NCBI RefSeq assembly: GCF_003003885.1
Contig: NZ_PVWN01000016.1
Span: 31,379-95,378 of the forward strand
From: Chlorogloea sp. CCALA 695
GTDB taxonomy: Bacteria > Cyanobacteriota > Cyanobacteriia > Cyanobacteriales > Chroococcidiopsidaceae
Direction of reading: 5' to 3'
Length of the DNA: 64,000 nucleotides
The notes below the pieces were generated by a model. It had not been told where the DNA came from, did no database searches, and worked only from the letters and a program-made list of their open reading frames with translations. The stretch's first letter is position 1. Each line of letters opens with the position of its first letter. A program made the position numbers and the translations under genes. Shown here piece by piece: positions 1 through 10,075 of the stretch.

Positions 1-169
1 GCAAAGCCCAAACATGAAATTAGCGATCGCTAAATCGTGAAGAAAGCTAAGAATTGAATTTAAACAATAAAACAGTGCTAAAAATAATTACTAAGCCATG
101 TAAAGTCAAGATTTCGTGGTTTAGTAACTTATACTACCAGCAGGCTAGAAACCGTTAAGTATCAATCCT

Positions 170-829
170 ATGTTTATTTTGAAAAGGCAAGATGTAGAAA
201 TCTTCAACATCAAACACCCAAACCTCGACCAAATTATTCCAATTATTAATTATCAAAGGCAAACCTTTCGTTTGCTGCAAATATTTCCGCTCAATCAGGC
301 TCAAGAGGCGTTAGCTTTATGGCGGGACTTGACCGATAACAAGGGCAAAGCCTGTATTTTGCTTGAAGAACCCGACCGCTACACACTTTGGGGGAAAATT
401 AAACCAGAGCAGCTAAATGTCAATAATAAAGTTAGCAATCTCTCTAGTCAATCTTTGGTTAAAGGCAGCTTGTTATTATTACAATCCGTTTATGCAGAGA
501 TTGAAGACCTTTTGGGCGCTAGGCAAGCAAAATTTTTTCAAAAAGATTTGAAAGAGTTTATTAATAAAGTAGATTTAATTGAAAAATCCCCCGAAGCCGT
601 TAATTACTTACTACAAATCGATCCGCTCAGTGCCGACCAATTACCCAATTGGCAAGAAGCCCAGTTGCTCAACCTTTTGCAAGAAACCCATCGCCTAGGA
701 AAAAGATACTTTGGTGAATCCAACTTTACGATTAATGCCCTCGAAAGTTTAGAAGATATGTCAGAAGATGAACAATCGGGGTTTATACAGTGGCTAAATC
801 AATCAAGCCTTGGTAAGCTGTGGCAGTAA
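170..829 (+). CDS. Conserved cyanobacterial protein of unknown function
   Basis: A 219-residue soluble protein with no signal peptide or membrane segment. Its opening (MFILKRQDVEI) and the stretch WRDLTDNKGKACILLEEP near residues 50-67 resemble a cyanobacteria-restricted family that I recall as Npun_F0813-like; that name is from memory and not certain. It is followed after about 170 bases by a membrane-protein gene on the same strand. No catalytic motif is recognisable. The ATG is the first in the frame. Real gene with good confidence, function unknown. Confidence 0.75.
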   Translation: MFILKRQDVEIFNIKHPNLDQIIPIINYQRQTFRLLQIFPLNQAQEALALWRDLTDNKGKACILLEEPDRYTLWGKIKPEQLNVNNKVSNLSSQSLVKGSLLLLQSVYAEIEDLLGARQAKFFQKDLKEFINKVDLIEKSPEAVNYLLQIDPLSADQLPNWQEAQLLNLLQETHRLGKRYFGESNFTINALESLEDMSEDEQSGFIQWLNQSSLGKLWQ

Positions 830-996
830 CAAAAGATTTAGGAGTGCGATCGCCCAATAACTATATAGGTTGGTAGCCAATAGGTTTGTAAAAACTTATA
901 AGTAACTAATTCAAAAGTTTTAATAGCAAAAATATATTATGACCATAGTATTAAATCCTAGACGCGCCCTCAGCTTCTCTCTTGTTAGGAGTTTTT

Positions 997-1884
997 ATGA
1001 ACCGGCCCATAAATAAACTAAATAGTTCAAAATCTTGGCTATCTCTGCAAACAATTGTTTTAGCTGCTATCTCTTGGGGCTTACTGGCACTTTTATTTGC
1101 TTTATTATTTAGTGTACCCGTAGCAGAAGTTCAAGGTGTGGCTAGACGCACCCAGTGGTATGTAGTCAGTGCTTACGTATTTCAATTTGTAGCTTACTTA
1201 AGCTCCGTAGTATTGTGCTTAAGAAATGTACTCCAGCCAAATATAATTAGCGGGCGTAGCGTCTGGTTAGGGATTGGGTTTGGGCAGCTATCTTACCTAA
1301 TTGGCAACTTAATTTTAGGTTATTGGGAGCTAGTCCTTCAGCAAGAAGCGACTAATGTATCGCCAGCAGATTTGTTTTTTGTAGGAGCATATTTATTTTT
1401 GGGTGGAGGCATGATTTCTGCCTTGGGTGCTAGGCGAGTGCATTTAGAACGCTGGCAATGGGGAATAGTCGCCGTAATTGCTGTAGTTGGTGTTGGTCTG
1501 GGAGTTTGGGTTTCTAGCACTACAACTACTGTACCCGTTGCAACTTCTACATTAAGTTGGTTGGTAGAGTTAGAAAAATCTTTATTGTTGTTCTACACCG
1601 TTGCTGATGTCTTGCTGTTAATTATCGCTACAATGGTACTACTAACTTTTTGGGGCGGTCGTTTCTCTCAATCGTGGAGATTGATAGCAGCAGCAGTGTT
1701 CTCGCTCTACATTGGAGATGTGTGGCTTAGTTATGCTCAAAATCACATTGAAAACTACCAAAGTGGAGCGCTGCTAGAAGTATTTTGGGTATTTAGTGGC
1801 GTGCTATTTACTATAGGCGCGGCAGTAGAGTATGAAGTATCAATTCGTTCTCGGCGAGAAAAGCGCGGACGGAAGCGGGCTTAA
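997..1884 (+). CDS. Multi-pass membrane protein, unknown function
   Basis: About 295 residues with some seven hydrophobic segments: roughly residues 15-40, 55-75, 85-110, 120-140, 150-170, 195-220, 230-250 and a last one before a basic tail (RSRREKRGRKRA), so an integral membrane protein is clear. The frame is open from a TTG at 982, but the ATG at 997 sits 6 bases behind a TAGGAG ribosome-binding site and is the better start. It ends 14 bases before the next gene, a HTH protein, so the two may be co-transcribed. I do not recognise the family. Confidence 0.7.
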   Translation: MNRPINKLNSSKSWLSLQTIVLAAISWGLLALLFALLFSVPVAEVQGVARRTQWYVVSAYVFQFVAYLSSVVLCLRNVLQPNIISGRSVWLGIGFGQLSYLIGNLILGYWELVLQQEATNVSPADLFFVGAYLFLGGGMISALGARRVHLERWQWGIVAVIAVVGVGLGVWVSSTTTTVPVATSTLSWLVELEKSLLLFYTVADVLLLIIATMVLLTFWGGRFSQSWRLIAAAVFSLYIGDVWLSYAQNHIENYQSGALLEVFWVFSGVLFTIGAAVEYEVSIRSRREKRGRKRA

Positions 1885-1898
1885 AATATAATTAAATT

Positions 1899-3074
1899 AT
1901 GACTGGAAAAAAAATTTCTGAATCTATAAAAAATGAGATCATTCACTTGTATAAACATACAGGGGAAACAACTTCAACTTTAGCCGAACGCTATGGGGTG
2001 AGCAACTCAACCATTAGTCGGATGTTGAAAAGTACCTTACCCGAACAAGAGTATGAAGTATTAATTGCCTCTAAACGGGCGGCGAGAGTACCTGCAACCG
2101 ACACGGTTAAACAATTAACTAACCCAAGGGAAATAGAGCCAAGTTTGGTAGTAGCCCAACCCCAAACAGAACTTAAGTTAGGGCATTTAGAGGAGAAAAC
2201 TGCTACTTCTACGCCAATTATTAAACGCCGTAGCCTTAGTAGCCAACCGGAAATACCAGTAGCTATAGACGATTCGACTCGACAAAATAGACCGCCCATA
2301 GAAACAGAAGATTATGCAGAGCCTAGCGCCAAAAGCGATTATGCAGAGCTTAGCGCCAAAAGTGATTATGCAGAGCCTAGCGCCAAAAGTGATTATGCAG
2401 AGCCTAGCGTCAAAAGCGATTACGCAGAGCCTAGCGTCAAAAGCGATTACGCAGAGCCTAGCGTCAAAAGCGATCGCAACTCTACTTTAATTATCCCCAA
2501 TACCGAGATCAATTTTGCGCCGCCGATTAGCAAAGTAATAGCCTCCTCCTCAGAGCAACTAGCAACCAACAACTTAAGTTTTCCGACAGAGGAAGAAACT
2601 AGCGCCATTGTCGCAGAGATGCTCACTGAGGATATGCTAGAGGAAGCTGAAGACAGCGAAGGATTGGACGACGAAGATTTGGATTACTCTGATGACGATG
2701 ACGACCTTGAAGAAGAACCAACGAAGATAGTCAAAAGACCTTCCTCGTCTAATGTTTTAATTCAAGTATTGCCCCTTTCGGAGGCTAATTTACCCAAAAC
2801 TTGCTATTTAGTGATTGATCGCTTATCTGAATTAATTACTCGTCCCCTCAAAGAATTTGGCGACTTAGGACAAATTCCCGCTCAAGAAACTAACCAAAAA
2901 ACTTTACCAGTATTTGATAATCATCGTGTAGCTCGTCGCTTTTCTACCAAACGCGATCGCGTGATCAAAGTTCCTGATAGTAAAATGCTGCAAAAAGCGT
3001 GTCCCCATCTCCAAGCAAAGGGGATTACAAGATTATTGGTAGACGGTCAAGTTTACTCCCTTTATCCTAATTAA
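1899..3074 (+). CDS. Helix-turn-helix protein with internal 9-residue repeats
   Basis: 391 residues. Residues about 5-50 form a Psq/transposase-type helix-turn-helix (ESIKNEIIHLYKHTGETTS, then LAERYGVSNSTISRML), which should bind DNA. The middle is low complexity: six near-perfect copies of DYAEPSAKS at residues 138-191, then an acidic run (residues about 245-272) rich in D and E. The C-terminal 110 residues (VLIQVLPLSEANLPKTCYLV onward) look folded and end in LVDGQVYSLYPN. The layout suggests a DNA-binding head and a structured tail joined by a flexible linker. Such HTH proteins are common in cyanobacteria, but a target cannot be inferred here. Confidence 0.75.
   Translation: MTGKKISESIKNEIIHLYKHTGETTSTLAERYGVSNSTISRMLKSTLPEQEYEVLIASKRAARVPATDTVKQLTNPREIEPSLVVAQPQTELKLGHLEEKTATSTPIIKRRSLSSQPEIPVAIDDSTRQNRPPIETEDYAEPSAKSDYAELSAKSDYAEPSAKSDYAEPSVKSDYAEPSVKSDYAEPSVKSDRNSTLIIPNTEINFAPPISKVIASSSEQLATNNLSFPTEEETSAIVAEMLTEDMLEEAEDSEGLDDEDLDYSDDDDDLEEEPTKIVKRPSSSNVLIQVLPLSEANLPKTCYLVIDRLSELITRPLKEFGDLGQIPAQETNQKTLPVFDNHRVARRFSTKRDRVIKVPDSKMLQKACPHLQAKGITRLLVDGQVYSLYPN
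2310..2471 (+). repeat. Six tandem 27-bp coding repeats
   Basis: Six head-to-tail 27-bp units encode DYAEPSAKS, DYAELSAKS, DYAEPSAKS and three DYAEPSVKS. The last three units are nearly identical at the DNA level, which points to recent expansion. The unit length is a multiple of three, so copy-number changes keep the frame. The array ends in AGCGATCGC, a HIP1-like octamer. Confidence 0.95.
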
Positions 3075-3161
3075 GCAAATTTTGCAGAGACAATAATTCT
3101 CAACTTTTTAGAGCAAGAGAGAGGTTAATTCTCCCTTGCTGCGCTTTGTGTAAATTAGTAG

Positions 3162-3374
3162 CTAAGTGACTTGCCACCAGCCTAAAGCTGGGCCGAGAAA
3201 CAATACCGTTAGCCACCACGCAACTAATAATCCGATCCCAATCCAAGCACCACGAGTACTCCAGTCTATAAACTGTTGTGCTTTTCCCTTGCTAATTGGC
3301 AACCAAGACAAAAATCTGGTTTCTTGCCCATATTTTTCTTTTAGTGCCGTTTGCCGCCGTCTTGATTCGCCCAT
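3162..3374 (-). CDS. DUF2839 family small membrane protein
   Basis: A 70-residue protein starting MGESRRRQTALKEKYGQ, with one membrane segment near the C-terminus (AWIGIGLLVAWWLTVLFLGP) and the ending GWWQVT. This matches the DUF2839 family known from cyanobacteria, whose members usually begin MGE-basic, hence the internal ATG at 3374 rather than the one at 3395. Function unknown. No partner gene is adjacent; the neighbour on the low side is convergent. Confidence 0.8.
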   Translation of the reverse strand: MGESRRRQTALKEKYGQETRFLSWLPISKGKAQQFIDWSTRGAWIGIGLLVAWWLTVLFLGPALGWWQVT

Positions 3375-3510
3375 AACTCTAATAAAATACGCCATCTGTG
3401 CCTGATGATAGCGTCACACACAGCGCTATGGCTAGTTCGCGCAAAATAACTTGACAAGTTATTTTTATTGGGGTTGCTATCCAACTTGTAAGCTGAGGGA
3501 AAAATCAAGC

Positions 3511-4423
3511 TCATCTAAAAAAACTATCTAGCTTTTGCTTAGTTATTTGCATCACAATAATGTGCGCCCAATCGCCCAACACTGCTAACTGCCACTTTTC
3601 AATACTTTGCCTTGATGGCTTGGCAAACACTACAGTATTAGAAAACTGATTAAGCATACAGGGATAGTGTCTTAATTTAAGTTGGTTATAAAGATATTGA
3701 GCGTTTTGAATGCAAGTCTCAGCTTCGGATGCAAAGCCACTAGCACCTCTATTTTTTATGGCATACCACAGAATTAAACTAGAATAACCGTTTCTAGAAC
3801 CGAGGATAGTTATATCTTTAGCTCCGATATATTCAATCAGCGTTACAACTTTATCTACAAACTTTTTTTAGTTAAAACGACTCCACAAGGTAGAGGTGAA
3901 CCAATAAATTTAGCAGAAATTGCTACCCTATCTATAGCTTTTGTAAAGTTGATTTGGGCTGCATCCTTCTAACTGCTCAAAATGACTATAATTCATCTCT
4001 CCATTCTTTTAAAAATCGATAACTAAGTATGTGATCCGAAACAATTTTGCTGCTTTAGTAATGGAATATTGGGAGTTTTGAGCCGATATACAGTATATCT
4101 TGGGGGTAAATTTCTCTGCCTAAAAATATGCTATAAAAATCTACTTCAGTACCACCAGAAGTTACATAACCTCAAAAGCCTTAATGAGGAAATTTTGTAT
4201 AAATCGGCAAAAAAAGCTAACACTTCTTGCTCAAACTTGCACGAATAAAAACCAAAACTTGGCTGAATAAATGGAGATCCTGCGTTATTTAATAGATAGT
4301 TAAAAACTTTGATAGTAAAGTATAGTTACAAGTCAAATTATAATAATAGCCTGCATAATGCTCAGTCTTTTCTTTCAAATACTCCGTGAAAACTGATAGT
4401 TCTTGCCCAATAGCGTTTGACAT
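3511..4423 (-). pseudogene. Degenerate PLP-dependent histidine decarboxylase
   Basis: Reading all three minus frames gives a continuous group II PLP-decarboxylase: start MSNAIGQELSVFTEYL, then NYLLNNAGSPFIQPSFGFY, FEQEVLAFFADLY, GYVTSGGTEVDFYSIFLGRE, YPQDILYI, QYSITKAAKLFRI, NGEMNYSHFEQLE, DAAQINFTKAIDRV, AKFIGSPLPCGVVLTKK, FVDKVVTLIEYIG, SRNGYSSLILWYAIKNRG, ending in a natural stop. TSGGTE and the K of KFIGSPLPCGVV (PLP lysine region) are the family hallmarks. At least five lesions break it: several frameshifts, an in-frame TGA where the family has W, and loss of residues before the lysine. It would have made histamine from histidine. It lies beside another decayed gene. Confidence 0.85.
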
Positions 4424-4520
4424 TATACTTATACTGACTTTTGTCAACAAATATTTGTTAGCATTCATTATCTGAACCAAAATTGAAATTTAACTTCAGG
4501 AAAACTACCGAAAAAGTAAA

Positions 4521-4799
4521 TTTAAAAAGTTAGCAACTCACCTTTCCCGCAAACCAGATTTAATCTTTTTAGATTTGGTGATGCCTAATCTTAATGGTTA
4601 TAAGATTTGCGCTCGTTTACGGAAAATTCCTGCTTTTAGCAATACACCGATTATAATTTTGACCAGCAATATTATTGATCGCGTCCGGGCTACAGTAGTC
4701 GGTTGCTTGGACTATCTGAGTAAACCTGTAAAAGCTGAGAGCGTACTATCGGTAATATCTAAGCACTTATCCTGTCCTACAGAAAATCGCCCAGAGTAA
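4521..4799 (+). pseudogene. Truncated response-regulator receiver domain
   Basis: The frame is open from 4521 without a good start and reads KPDLIFLDLVMPNLNGYKI, then TPIIILTSN and DYLSKPVKAESVLSVI. This is the second half of a CheY-like receiver: phosphoacceptor Asp in FLDLVMP, the conserved Thr/Ser in ILTS and the Lys in SKP. The first 45 or so residues, including the acidic pair, are missing. The nearest start codons (TTG 4575, ATG 4581) fall inside the domain. It is best read as a remnant next to the histidine-decarboxylase pseudogene. Confidence 0.75.
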
Positions 4800-4804
4800 A
4801 GCTG

Positions 4805-6337
4805 CTAAATTCGGCGTACTTGGCAAGATTTGCGATCGCTATCTAACTTGGGTTCTTGCCAAGAAAAAGCAAAGTGACTAATACCGCGTACATTAGGCGA
4901 TACATTGCGAATTGCTTGCATTTGCGCCTCTAACGATGGGCGGTTGGAAATCGGTTTTCCCCAAACTCCAGCGATCGCCGGGATCACGTTGGCATCGGGA
5001 GCTTGCTTCGTAACTTTCTGGACTAAAGCCGCAATGCAATTAGCATTACCGCAGTTAGCATAAGCCATAGAGTGCCATTCTAAAGTTTTCGGGAACCGAT
5101 GCCAAGGTTGCAAGCGCGAGTCATAACCTTGACCTACGGTTTGATTGGCATCGGGGAAAAATACGGCTCCGGCTTTGATTCCTTGGCGCTGTACGGGCCA
5201 GGCGGCAACGGCTAAAAAGTCTAAAACCCCTTGAATTGCATGAGAAACGCTCAATTGCCACAACTCCCATTGCAGACGCGGCTGTCTTTGAGCGGCATTA
5301 GGTAATAAGATCGTAGTAGGCGCTGATTCTTCCTTGGGTGAGGCTACAGGGACAGCTAGTGGTGCGGGGGGGGTGCGTCCTTGCCACAGGGGTTCTCCTT
5401 CTTGGGGATATAATTGGTCTACGGCGGCAACATCGGCGACAGATATAGAGCCTTTTTTGGCATAGCGGCTAATTAGCTCTAATCCTTTAGAATTTAGCGC
5501 CCTTTTGGATAAAGCGACTTGAGCAGAATTGCCATAAATCCATAGGTCTTGAACTTTTGTAATTACAGAATCTGCGCCCAAACCTCGCGGATAACGGACA
5601 TAATCAAATAACACTCCATCTGGGCGACGACGGACTACTTCGTTGACTAATTGGTAATAATCTCTTTTTGCTTGCAGGTTATAGGGATCGACAAAAACTT
5701 GACTTTCATTATCGACAAAATATAAGCTTGTTTGCCCTTTACCATTACGAGCTAGTACCGATTGGCGATCGCTTCTTTGACCGTAGGAGTAGCCAAAATT
5801 CATCATAAACATCCAAGCGTATACCTTCAAGCCCCGCTCCTGTCCTTTTTGAATAGCTTGGGCAAGCAAGTCTACTTTTTCGTTACCGGGAGTACGAACA
5901 ACCGAAGGCCAAGCTGTGCGATTAGATCCCATCGGTAGCAATACTTGACCATCGGCAAAAACTTCGACATAAACTTGGTTATAGCCTCGGTTGATAATCC
6001 GATCCATAATGTCGTCTAGCTTGCCAGGTTGCAGATCGCAAGGGTACAATCGCAGCCAAATAGCCTGCACTTGAGGCCAAGTCTGATTGCGGCATTCTTG
6101 GAGTTGTCGGGCGTGTTGAGTTATTAGCCCTTGGTAGCGACTTTGAGCGTCTCTATCACCTTTTAGCGTTGCTTGAAGTAAAGTTTGTTTCTCTTGCTTT
6201 GCCGCGTCTGCCAACTGACAATAGGCAGTGGTTTGAGCCTGGGCTGGGTAGAAGCCAAAATTTGTTGCTACTAGACTACTAGCTACAATTGTAGCGATCG
6301 CCTTTGGCATTGCTGCTATAGTTTTTTTAAATTTCAC
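4805..6337 (-). CDS. Exported GHL10-type glycoside-hydrolase-like protein
   Basis: 510 residues with a signal peptide (MKFKKTIAAMPKAIATIV to about AQAQ, residue 35), so exported. From about residue 90 it reads AIWLRLYPCDLQPGKLDDI, GYNQVYVEVFADG, ERGLKVYAWMFMMNFGYSYG and DGVLFDYVRYPRG. These fit the TIM-barrel 'glycosyl hydrolase-like 10' family (PF02638 type), often annotated as family 10 glycosylhydrolase. Acidic residues sit where barrel catalytic residues are expected, but the substrate is unknown. A proline/alanine-rich linker near residues 315-345 separates a second half that is also barrel-like (GVLDFLAVAAWPVQRQG). Confidence 0.75.
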   Translation of the reverse strand: MKFKKTIAAMPKAIATIVASSLVATNFGFYPAQAQTTAYCQLADAAKQEKQTLLQATLKGDRDAQSRYQGLITQHARQLQECRNQTWPQVQAIWLRLYPCDLQPGKLDDIMDRIINRGYNQVYVEVFADGQVLLPMGSNRTAWPSVVRTPGNEKVDLLAQAIQKGQERGLKVYAWMFMMNFGYSYGQRSDRQSVLARNGKGQTSLYFVDNESQVFVDPYNLQAKRDYYQLVNEVVRRRPDGVLFDYVRYPRGLGADSVITKVQDLWIYGNSAQVALSKRALNSKGLELISRYAKKGSISVADVAAVDQLYPQEGEPLWQGRTPPAPLAVPVASPKEESAPTTILLPNAAQRQPRLQWELWQLSVSHAIQGVLDFLAVAAWPVQRQGIKAGAVFFPDANQTVGQGYDSRLQPWHRFPKTLEWHSMAYANCGNANCIAALVQKVTKQAPDANVIPAIAGVWGKPISNRPSLEAQMQAIRNVSPNVRGISHFAFSWQEPKLDSDRKSCQVRRI

Positions 6338-6588
6338 AATAAAAAAGAGGTATTTAGATATTAATTTAATTAAGCTAACTTTAAGGCAAGATTGCTAATT
6401 AGACTATGCCAGCTAACTTTATTTATCAAACTTGCCCAGCAATAACAATATAAATATTTAATATTGCAAATACCTCAGAGCGCAGAATTTTACATCAGTC
6501 AGTAGTCGGGTAGACTTTGCCAGATTTTTGTCTCCTTTTTACTGACTGTTACAACTTAATTTAAGTTTCTCAAATGCTTTAACTAAGC

Positions 6589-6990
6589 CTAGCCACCCCT
6601 AGAAAGACTTGTTTCTACTTGCTTAAATTCTTGTTGTAGGCGTTGCTTGAGCTTTTGGGGTACAGGGCGGTTAGGATAAGAGCTATAATGCCCAGCCAAA
6701 GAATTTAATGCTGTCCGCATGGTAGTAAAAGAATTGAGGGCAGTAACGGAAGTATCTCTTTGGTAACGGGCAGAAAATTCATTAATTTTTTCCCGCGCCG
6801 CAGATTGAGACGGGGCTTTTTCTGGGTCATCGTCGGGCAAATCTAGGGCAGTTCTCAAGGTATTTACTACGCTTAAAGTATCTTGGCGATAATCTCCACT
6901 CAGGGAAGTAGAACCATTATTAGAACAGCCTGTTAAGCCTATGACTGCAACCAAAACTAAGGCAATTAGACGCGACCAGTAGCGCTTCAT
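6589..6990 (-). CDS. psb27: Photosystem II lipoprotein Psb27
   Basis: 133 residues: a lipoprotein signal with lipobox LTGC (Cys22), then the Psb27 helical bundle (DYRQDTLSVVNTLRTALDLP, ARYQRDTSVTALNSFTTMRT, HYSSYPNRPVPQKLKQRL). Psb27 is a lumenal assembly factor that binds CP43 and keeps the oxygen-evolving cluster from binding too early in photosystem II assembly and repair. Length and motifs are standard. It lies 38 bases upstream of, and on the opposite side of transcription flow from, cofH (both minus strand; cofH is upstream), so read-through from cofH is possible. Confidence 0.95.
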   Translation of the reverse strand: MKRYWSRLIALVLVAVIGLTGCSNNGSTSLSGDYRQDTLSVVNTLRTALDLPDDDPEKAPSQSAAREKINEFSARYQRDTSVTALNSFTTMRTALNSLAGHYSSYPNRPVPQKLKQRLQQEFKQVETSLSRGG

Positions 6991-7028
6991 AAGTTTTTAA
7001 GTAAATAGACATTAAATCAACGTCTATA

Positions 7029-8228
7029 TTATCTTGGATTGGTACTTAGGGGATCGTTTTGCTGGGTAGAAGAATCGGGAATTTTGTCACTCAAGATAGG
7101 GCGATATAAAGTATCTCTTTGCTGATAAGGGCGATTTTTTAGAGAGGAAATTGCCGCTATTAAAGTTTCTACTTCCATGCACGTACCTCCTAGAGCGCCA
7201 GCCATTGTTGTAATGTGTTCTTCCATCAACGTACCGCCGATATCGTTGCAACCGCCGTTAAGCGCCTCTATTGCCCCTGTAAGTCCTAGTTTTACCCAGC
7301 TTGGTTGATGGTTGGGAATCCAATTACCTAACATAATTCGGGCTACGGCTGTAAGTAGTAAGGCATCGTCTAATACTGGTTGATCGCGTCCAACCCGCTT
7401 GCGTAAAGGCTTGGGGGCTTCTTGACCAACAAAGGGCAGCAAAATAAATTCGCTGATAGCGCTAGGGTAGGCTTTTTCTAGGGCTGTTTTTTGCAGACTT
7501 CGTAATTTTTCTAAATGCTCTATTTGCTGGGTTGGGGTTTCTATATGCCCAGAAAGCATGGTGCTAGTTGTGGGTACGCCCAGCCGATGAGCGGTACTCA
7601 CAATTTCTAGCCAAGTGGCTGTATTAGTCTTTTCTGGGCATAAAATGCGCCGTACATCATCATTTAATATTTCCGCCGCCGTACCAGGCATTGAATCTAC
7701 CCCTGCGTCTTTTAGTGCTGTAATTACATAGGCGTAACTAAGATTATCTTCTTTAGCAATAAATTGAATTTCTTGCGGCGAAAAGGCGTGGAGGTGCAAC
7801 TGAGGATACTTGCCTTTGATGGTTGCAACTAAACGTAAATAATAATTTAAACTTAAGCCGTTGATTTTGGCGGTGGGGTTTAATCCTCCTTGCATACAAA
7901 TTTCTGTAGCATTGCGCTCTACAGCGTCGGTGGCTTTAGCTAAAATTTGTTCCCAATCTAACCAATAGGAACCCTCAGCATTGGCATCACGCCGGAAGGC
8001 GCAGAAACTACAATGTTGTTCGCAGATATTTGTATAGTTAATATTGCGGTTAATAACATAAGTAACCGTATCTCCCGCTTGCAGGTGGCGGAGTTGGTCG
8101 GCGGTATGTTTAATTGCAGACTTTATACTAGGATCGGTCTGGTTTAACAACATTACTCCTTCTTGGGCTGACAAATCGGCTCCATTTAGGGTATTTTCAA
8201 GAATTGACTCAATAGTTTTAGTCGTCAC
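7029..8228 (-). CDS. cofH: FO synthase subunit 2 (5-amino-6-uracil 4-hydroxybenzyl transferase)
   Basis: Radical SAM enzyme: CEQHCSFC gives the C-x3-C-x2-C iron-sulfur motif, followed by the CofH signatures [28 protein letters not shown] and [10 protein letters not shown]. CofH joins tyrosine-derived 4-hydroxybenzyl to the ribityl uracil; CofG then closes the ring to FO, the deazaflavin chromophore used by some cyanobacterial photolyases. CofG is not in the window. The frame is open from an ATG at 8315, but the GTG at 8228, with GGA upstream, gives 399 residues, the usual size; the extra 29 residues do not look like the family. Confidence 0.9.
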   Translation of the reverse strand: MTTKTIESILENTLNGADLSAQEGVMLLNQTDPSIKSAIKHTADQLRHLQAGDTVTYVINRNINYTNICEQHCSFCAFRRDANAEGSYWLDWEQILAKATDAVERNATEICMQGGLNPTAKINGLSLNYYLRLVATIKGKYPQLHLHAFSPQEIQFIAKEDNLSYAYVITALKDAGVDSMPGTAAEILNDDVRRILCPEKTNTATWLEIVSTAHRLGVPTTSTMLSGHIETPTQQIEHLEKLRSLQKTALEKAYPSAISEFILLPFVGQEAPKPLRKRVGRDQPVLDDALLLTAVARIMLGNWIPNHQPSWVKLGLTGAIEALNGGCNDIGGTLMEEHITTMAGALGGTCMEVETLIAAISSLKNRPYQQRDTLYRPILSDKIPDSSTQQNDPLSTNPR

Positions 8229-8361
8229 GAGGCATCCAATTAATAATTTCTGCTCTAACTTTAATTTTGTCAGAAATATTGACTGAAGGTAAAAGTTAGA
8301 AAGATACCTCTGCATTGCTAACTTAAATAAGTCAGATAATTTCCCGAAAAAATGGTAAGGC

Positions 8362-10014
8362 GTGAAACTTAAAACTTGTTTGCTACTGCTACTGTGGACA
8401 ACTCTAGCCCTAGGTTTGCGCTTGACTCAACTTACTGCTAAATCGCCTTGGACTGATGAATTTTCAACTTTGGTGTTTAGTTTGGGTAATAGTTATCGTA
8501 CCGTTTCTTTAGATCAGGCGGTTTCTCTTGACGAACTATTGCAACCACTGCAAATAAATTCTGATGCTAATGCAATTCAAGTTATTCAGAATTTACTCAC
8601 CCAAAGCAACCATCCACCGCTTTACTTTATCTTGGCTCATTGGTGGATGCAATTATATGGGGGTAGCGGTTTAGTTTCTCTGTGGGTAGCTAGAAGTCTG
8701 AGCGCTATATTCGGTGCTTTGTCTATTCCGGCAATTTATTTACTGGGTGCTTTTGCTTTTCGCTCTCGGTTAGTTGGGCAAATTGCGGCGGCGATGATGG
8801 CGGTTTCTCCTTATGGCATTTTTTTAGCTCAAGAAGCTCGTCACTATACTTTAGCCATTTTGCTAGTAATTGCTTCTTTCGGTTGTTTGATAGCTGCTAT
8901 ACGACACACTCAAAATCAAACAAAATTACCTACTTTAACGGTTATAAGCTGGATATTAGTTAATATTTTAGGAATTGCTACTCATTACTTTTTTGTGCTA
9001 ACTCTGGCGACGGAAGCTTTTGTATTGTTATGGGAATATCCCTGGAAGAAAAAAACTTTGAATGCTCCCTGGGGGCAAATTTGCGTTGTTGCAGTGGCTA
9101 CGGCTATCGGGGGAATAGTTTGGCTACCCATATTTTTACAAAATAATAGTGAATTAACGCAGTGGATTGAAAATGGTGAAAGTTCGCAGGTTTTAGCGCT
9201 ACTAAATCCTATTTTTCAAATTCTAGCTGCTTGGATTACAATGGTTTCTTTGCTGCCTGTAGAAGCCTCGGCGCTTCCTGTAGTCATTGCTTCAGGCTTC
9301 GTAATGATGGTTTTTTTTGTTTGGGCTATTCCCCTACTTTGGAGAGGCTTTATCGCTAATTTGCAGCAACCAAAAACTAGGGCAATTACTCAGGTATTTG
9401 CTCGAATTGTGGCAAGTGCGATCGCTATATTCTTTCTTTTCACTTATATTTTAGGTATCGATCTTACTCGTGGCGCTCGATATAATTTTATTTACTTCCC
9501 AGCCGTGATAGTTTTAGTTGCGGCTAGTTTAGCGATTTGTTGGAATCCAGCAATAAATAAGCTATCATCCGGCAAAACCGCCGTAGCTTTGATTTGGCTG
9601 ATGGGCTTGCTAAGTGCCGTCACCGTGATTAATAATTTGGGCTATCAGAAGTATTATCGCCCCGATTTGTTTGTGCAGTTGGTAGAAAAAAACAGTAATT
9701 CTCTACCCGTTTTGATTGCCACAACTCATAAAACCCACGTCCAAACAGGGGAAATGATGGGGATTGCCAGAGAATTTAAACTTGAAGAAACTCCCGCAAA
9801 AGCTGAGTTTCTTTTAGCCCATCAATCTCAAAATGCTGATACTTCCGCCGCCATTTTACAAAATGCTGTAAGTCAGAAACTTTTACCTTTTGATTTATGG
9901 CTAGTTAATTTTTATGCTCCCGTAAAACTCAATCAATGCAACCCGGATACCAGCATAAGCAAAAATCAACCTGTAGACGGCTACAATTACGAGCTTTATC
10001 ACTGTCAAAATTAG
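8362..10014 (+). CDS. GT39-type membrane glycosyltransferase
   Basis: About 550 residues starting at GTG behind GGTAAGG. An N-terminal membrane segment is followed by an acidic pair in the first loop ([10 protein letters not shown], residues about 28-37) and [13 protein letters not shown], then about ten more hydrophobic segments and a soluble C-terminal part. This is the layout of GT39/ArnT-PMT glycosyltransferases, which use lipid-linked sugars outside the cytoplasmic membrane. The acceptor is unknown. It is divergent from cofH. A short repeat block starts just after its stop. Confidence 0.8.
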   Translation: MKLKTCLLLLLWTTLALGLRLTQLTAKSPWTDEFSTLVFSLGNSYRTVSLDQAVSLDELLQPLQINSDANAIQVIQNLLTQSNHPPLYFILAHWWMQLYGGSGLVSLWVARSLSAIFGALSIPAIYLLGAFAFRSRLVGQIAAAMMAVSPYGIFLAQEARHYTLAILLVIASFGCLIAAIRHTQNQTKLPTLTVISWILVNILGIATHYFFVLTLATEAFVLLWEYPWKKKTLNAPWGQICVVAVATAIGGIVWLPIFLQNNSELTQWIENGESSQVLALLNPIFQILAAWITMVSLLPVEASALPVVIASGFVMMVFFVWAIPLLWRGFIANLQQPKTRAITQVFARIVASAIAIFFLFTYILGIDLTRGARYNFIYFPAVIVLVAASLAICWNPAINKLSSGKTAVALIWLMGLLSAVTVINNLGYQKYYRPDLFVQLVEKNSNSLPVLIATTHKTHVQTGEMMGIAREFKLEETPAKAEFLLAHQSQNADTSAAILQNAVSQKLLPFDLWLVNFYAPVKLNQCNPDTSISKNQPVDGYNYELYHCQN

Positions 10015-10022
10015 ACAAAGTT

Positions 10023-10066
10023 GGGAATTGGTAATGGGTAATGGGTAATGGGTAATTGGTGATTGG
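10023..10066. repeat. Short tandem repeats, ggtaatg/ggtaatt type
   Basis: A run of 7-base units (ggtaatg three times, then ggtaatt and ggtgatt) starts 8 bases after the stop of the preceding glycosyltransferase gene. Heptamer repeats of this sort are known in cyanobacterial genomes as short tandemly repeated repetitive (STRR) sequences. Two more blocks lie at 41141 and 44094. Confidence 0.85.
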
Positions 10067-10075
10067 AAAAAATTT

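Noticed and set aside
2310..2471. CRISPR or intergenic repeat
   Set aside because: Contiguous, in frame and coding; no spacers.
4289..4480. Independent 63-residue gene
   Set aside because: It is the N-terminal piece of the decayed histidine decarboxylase.
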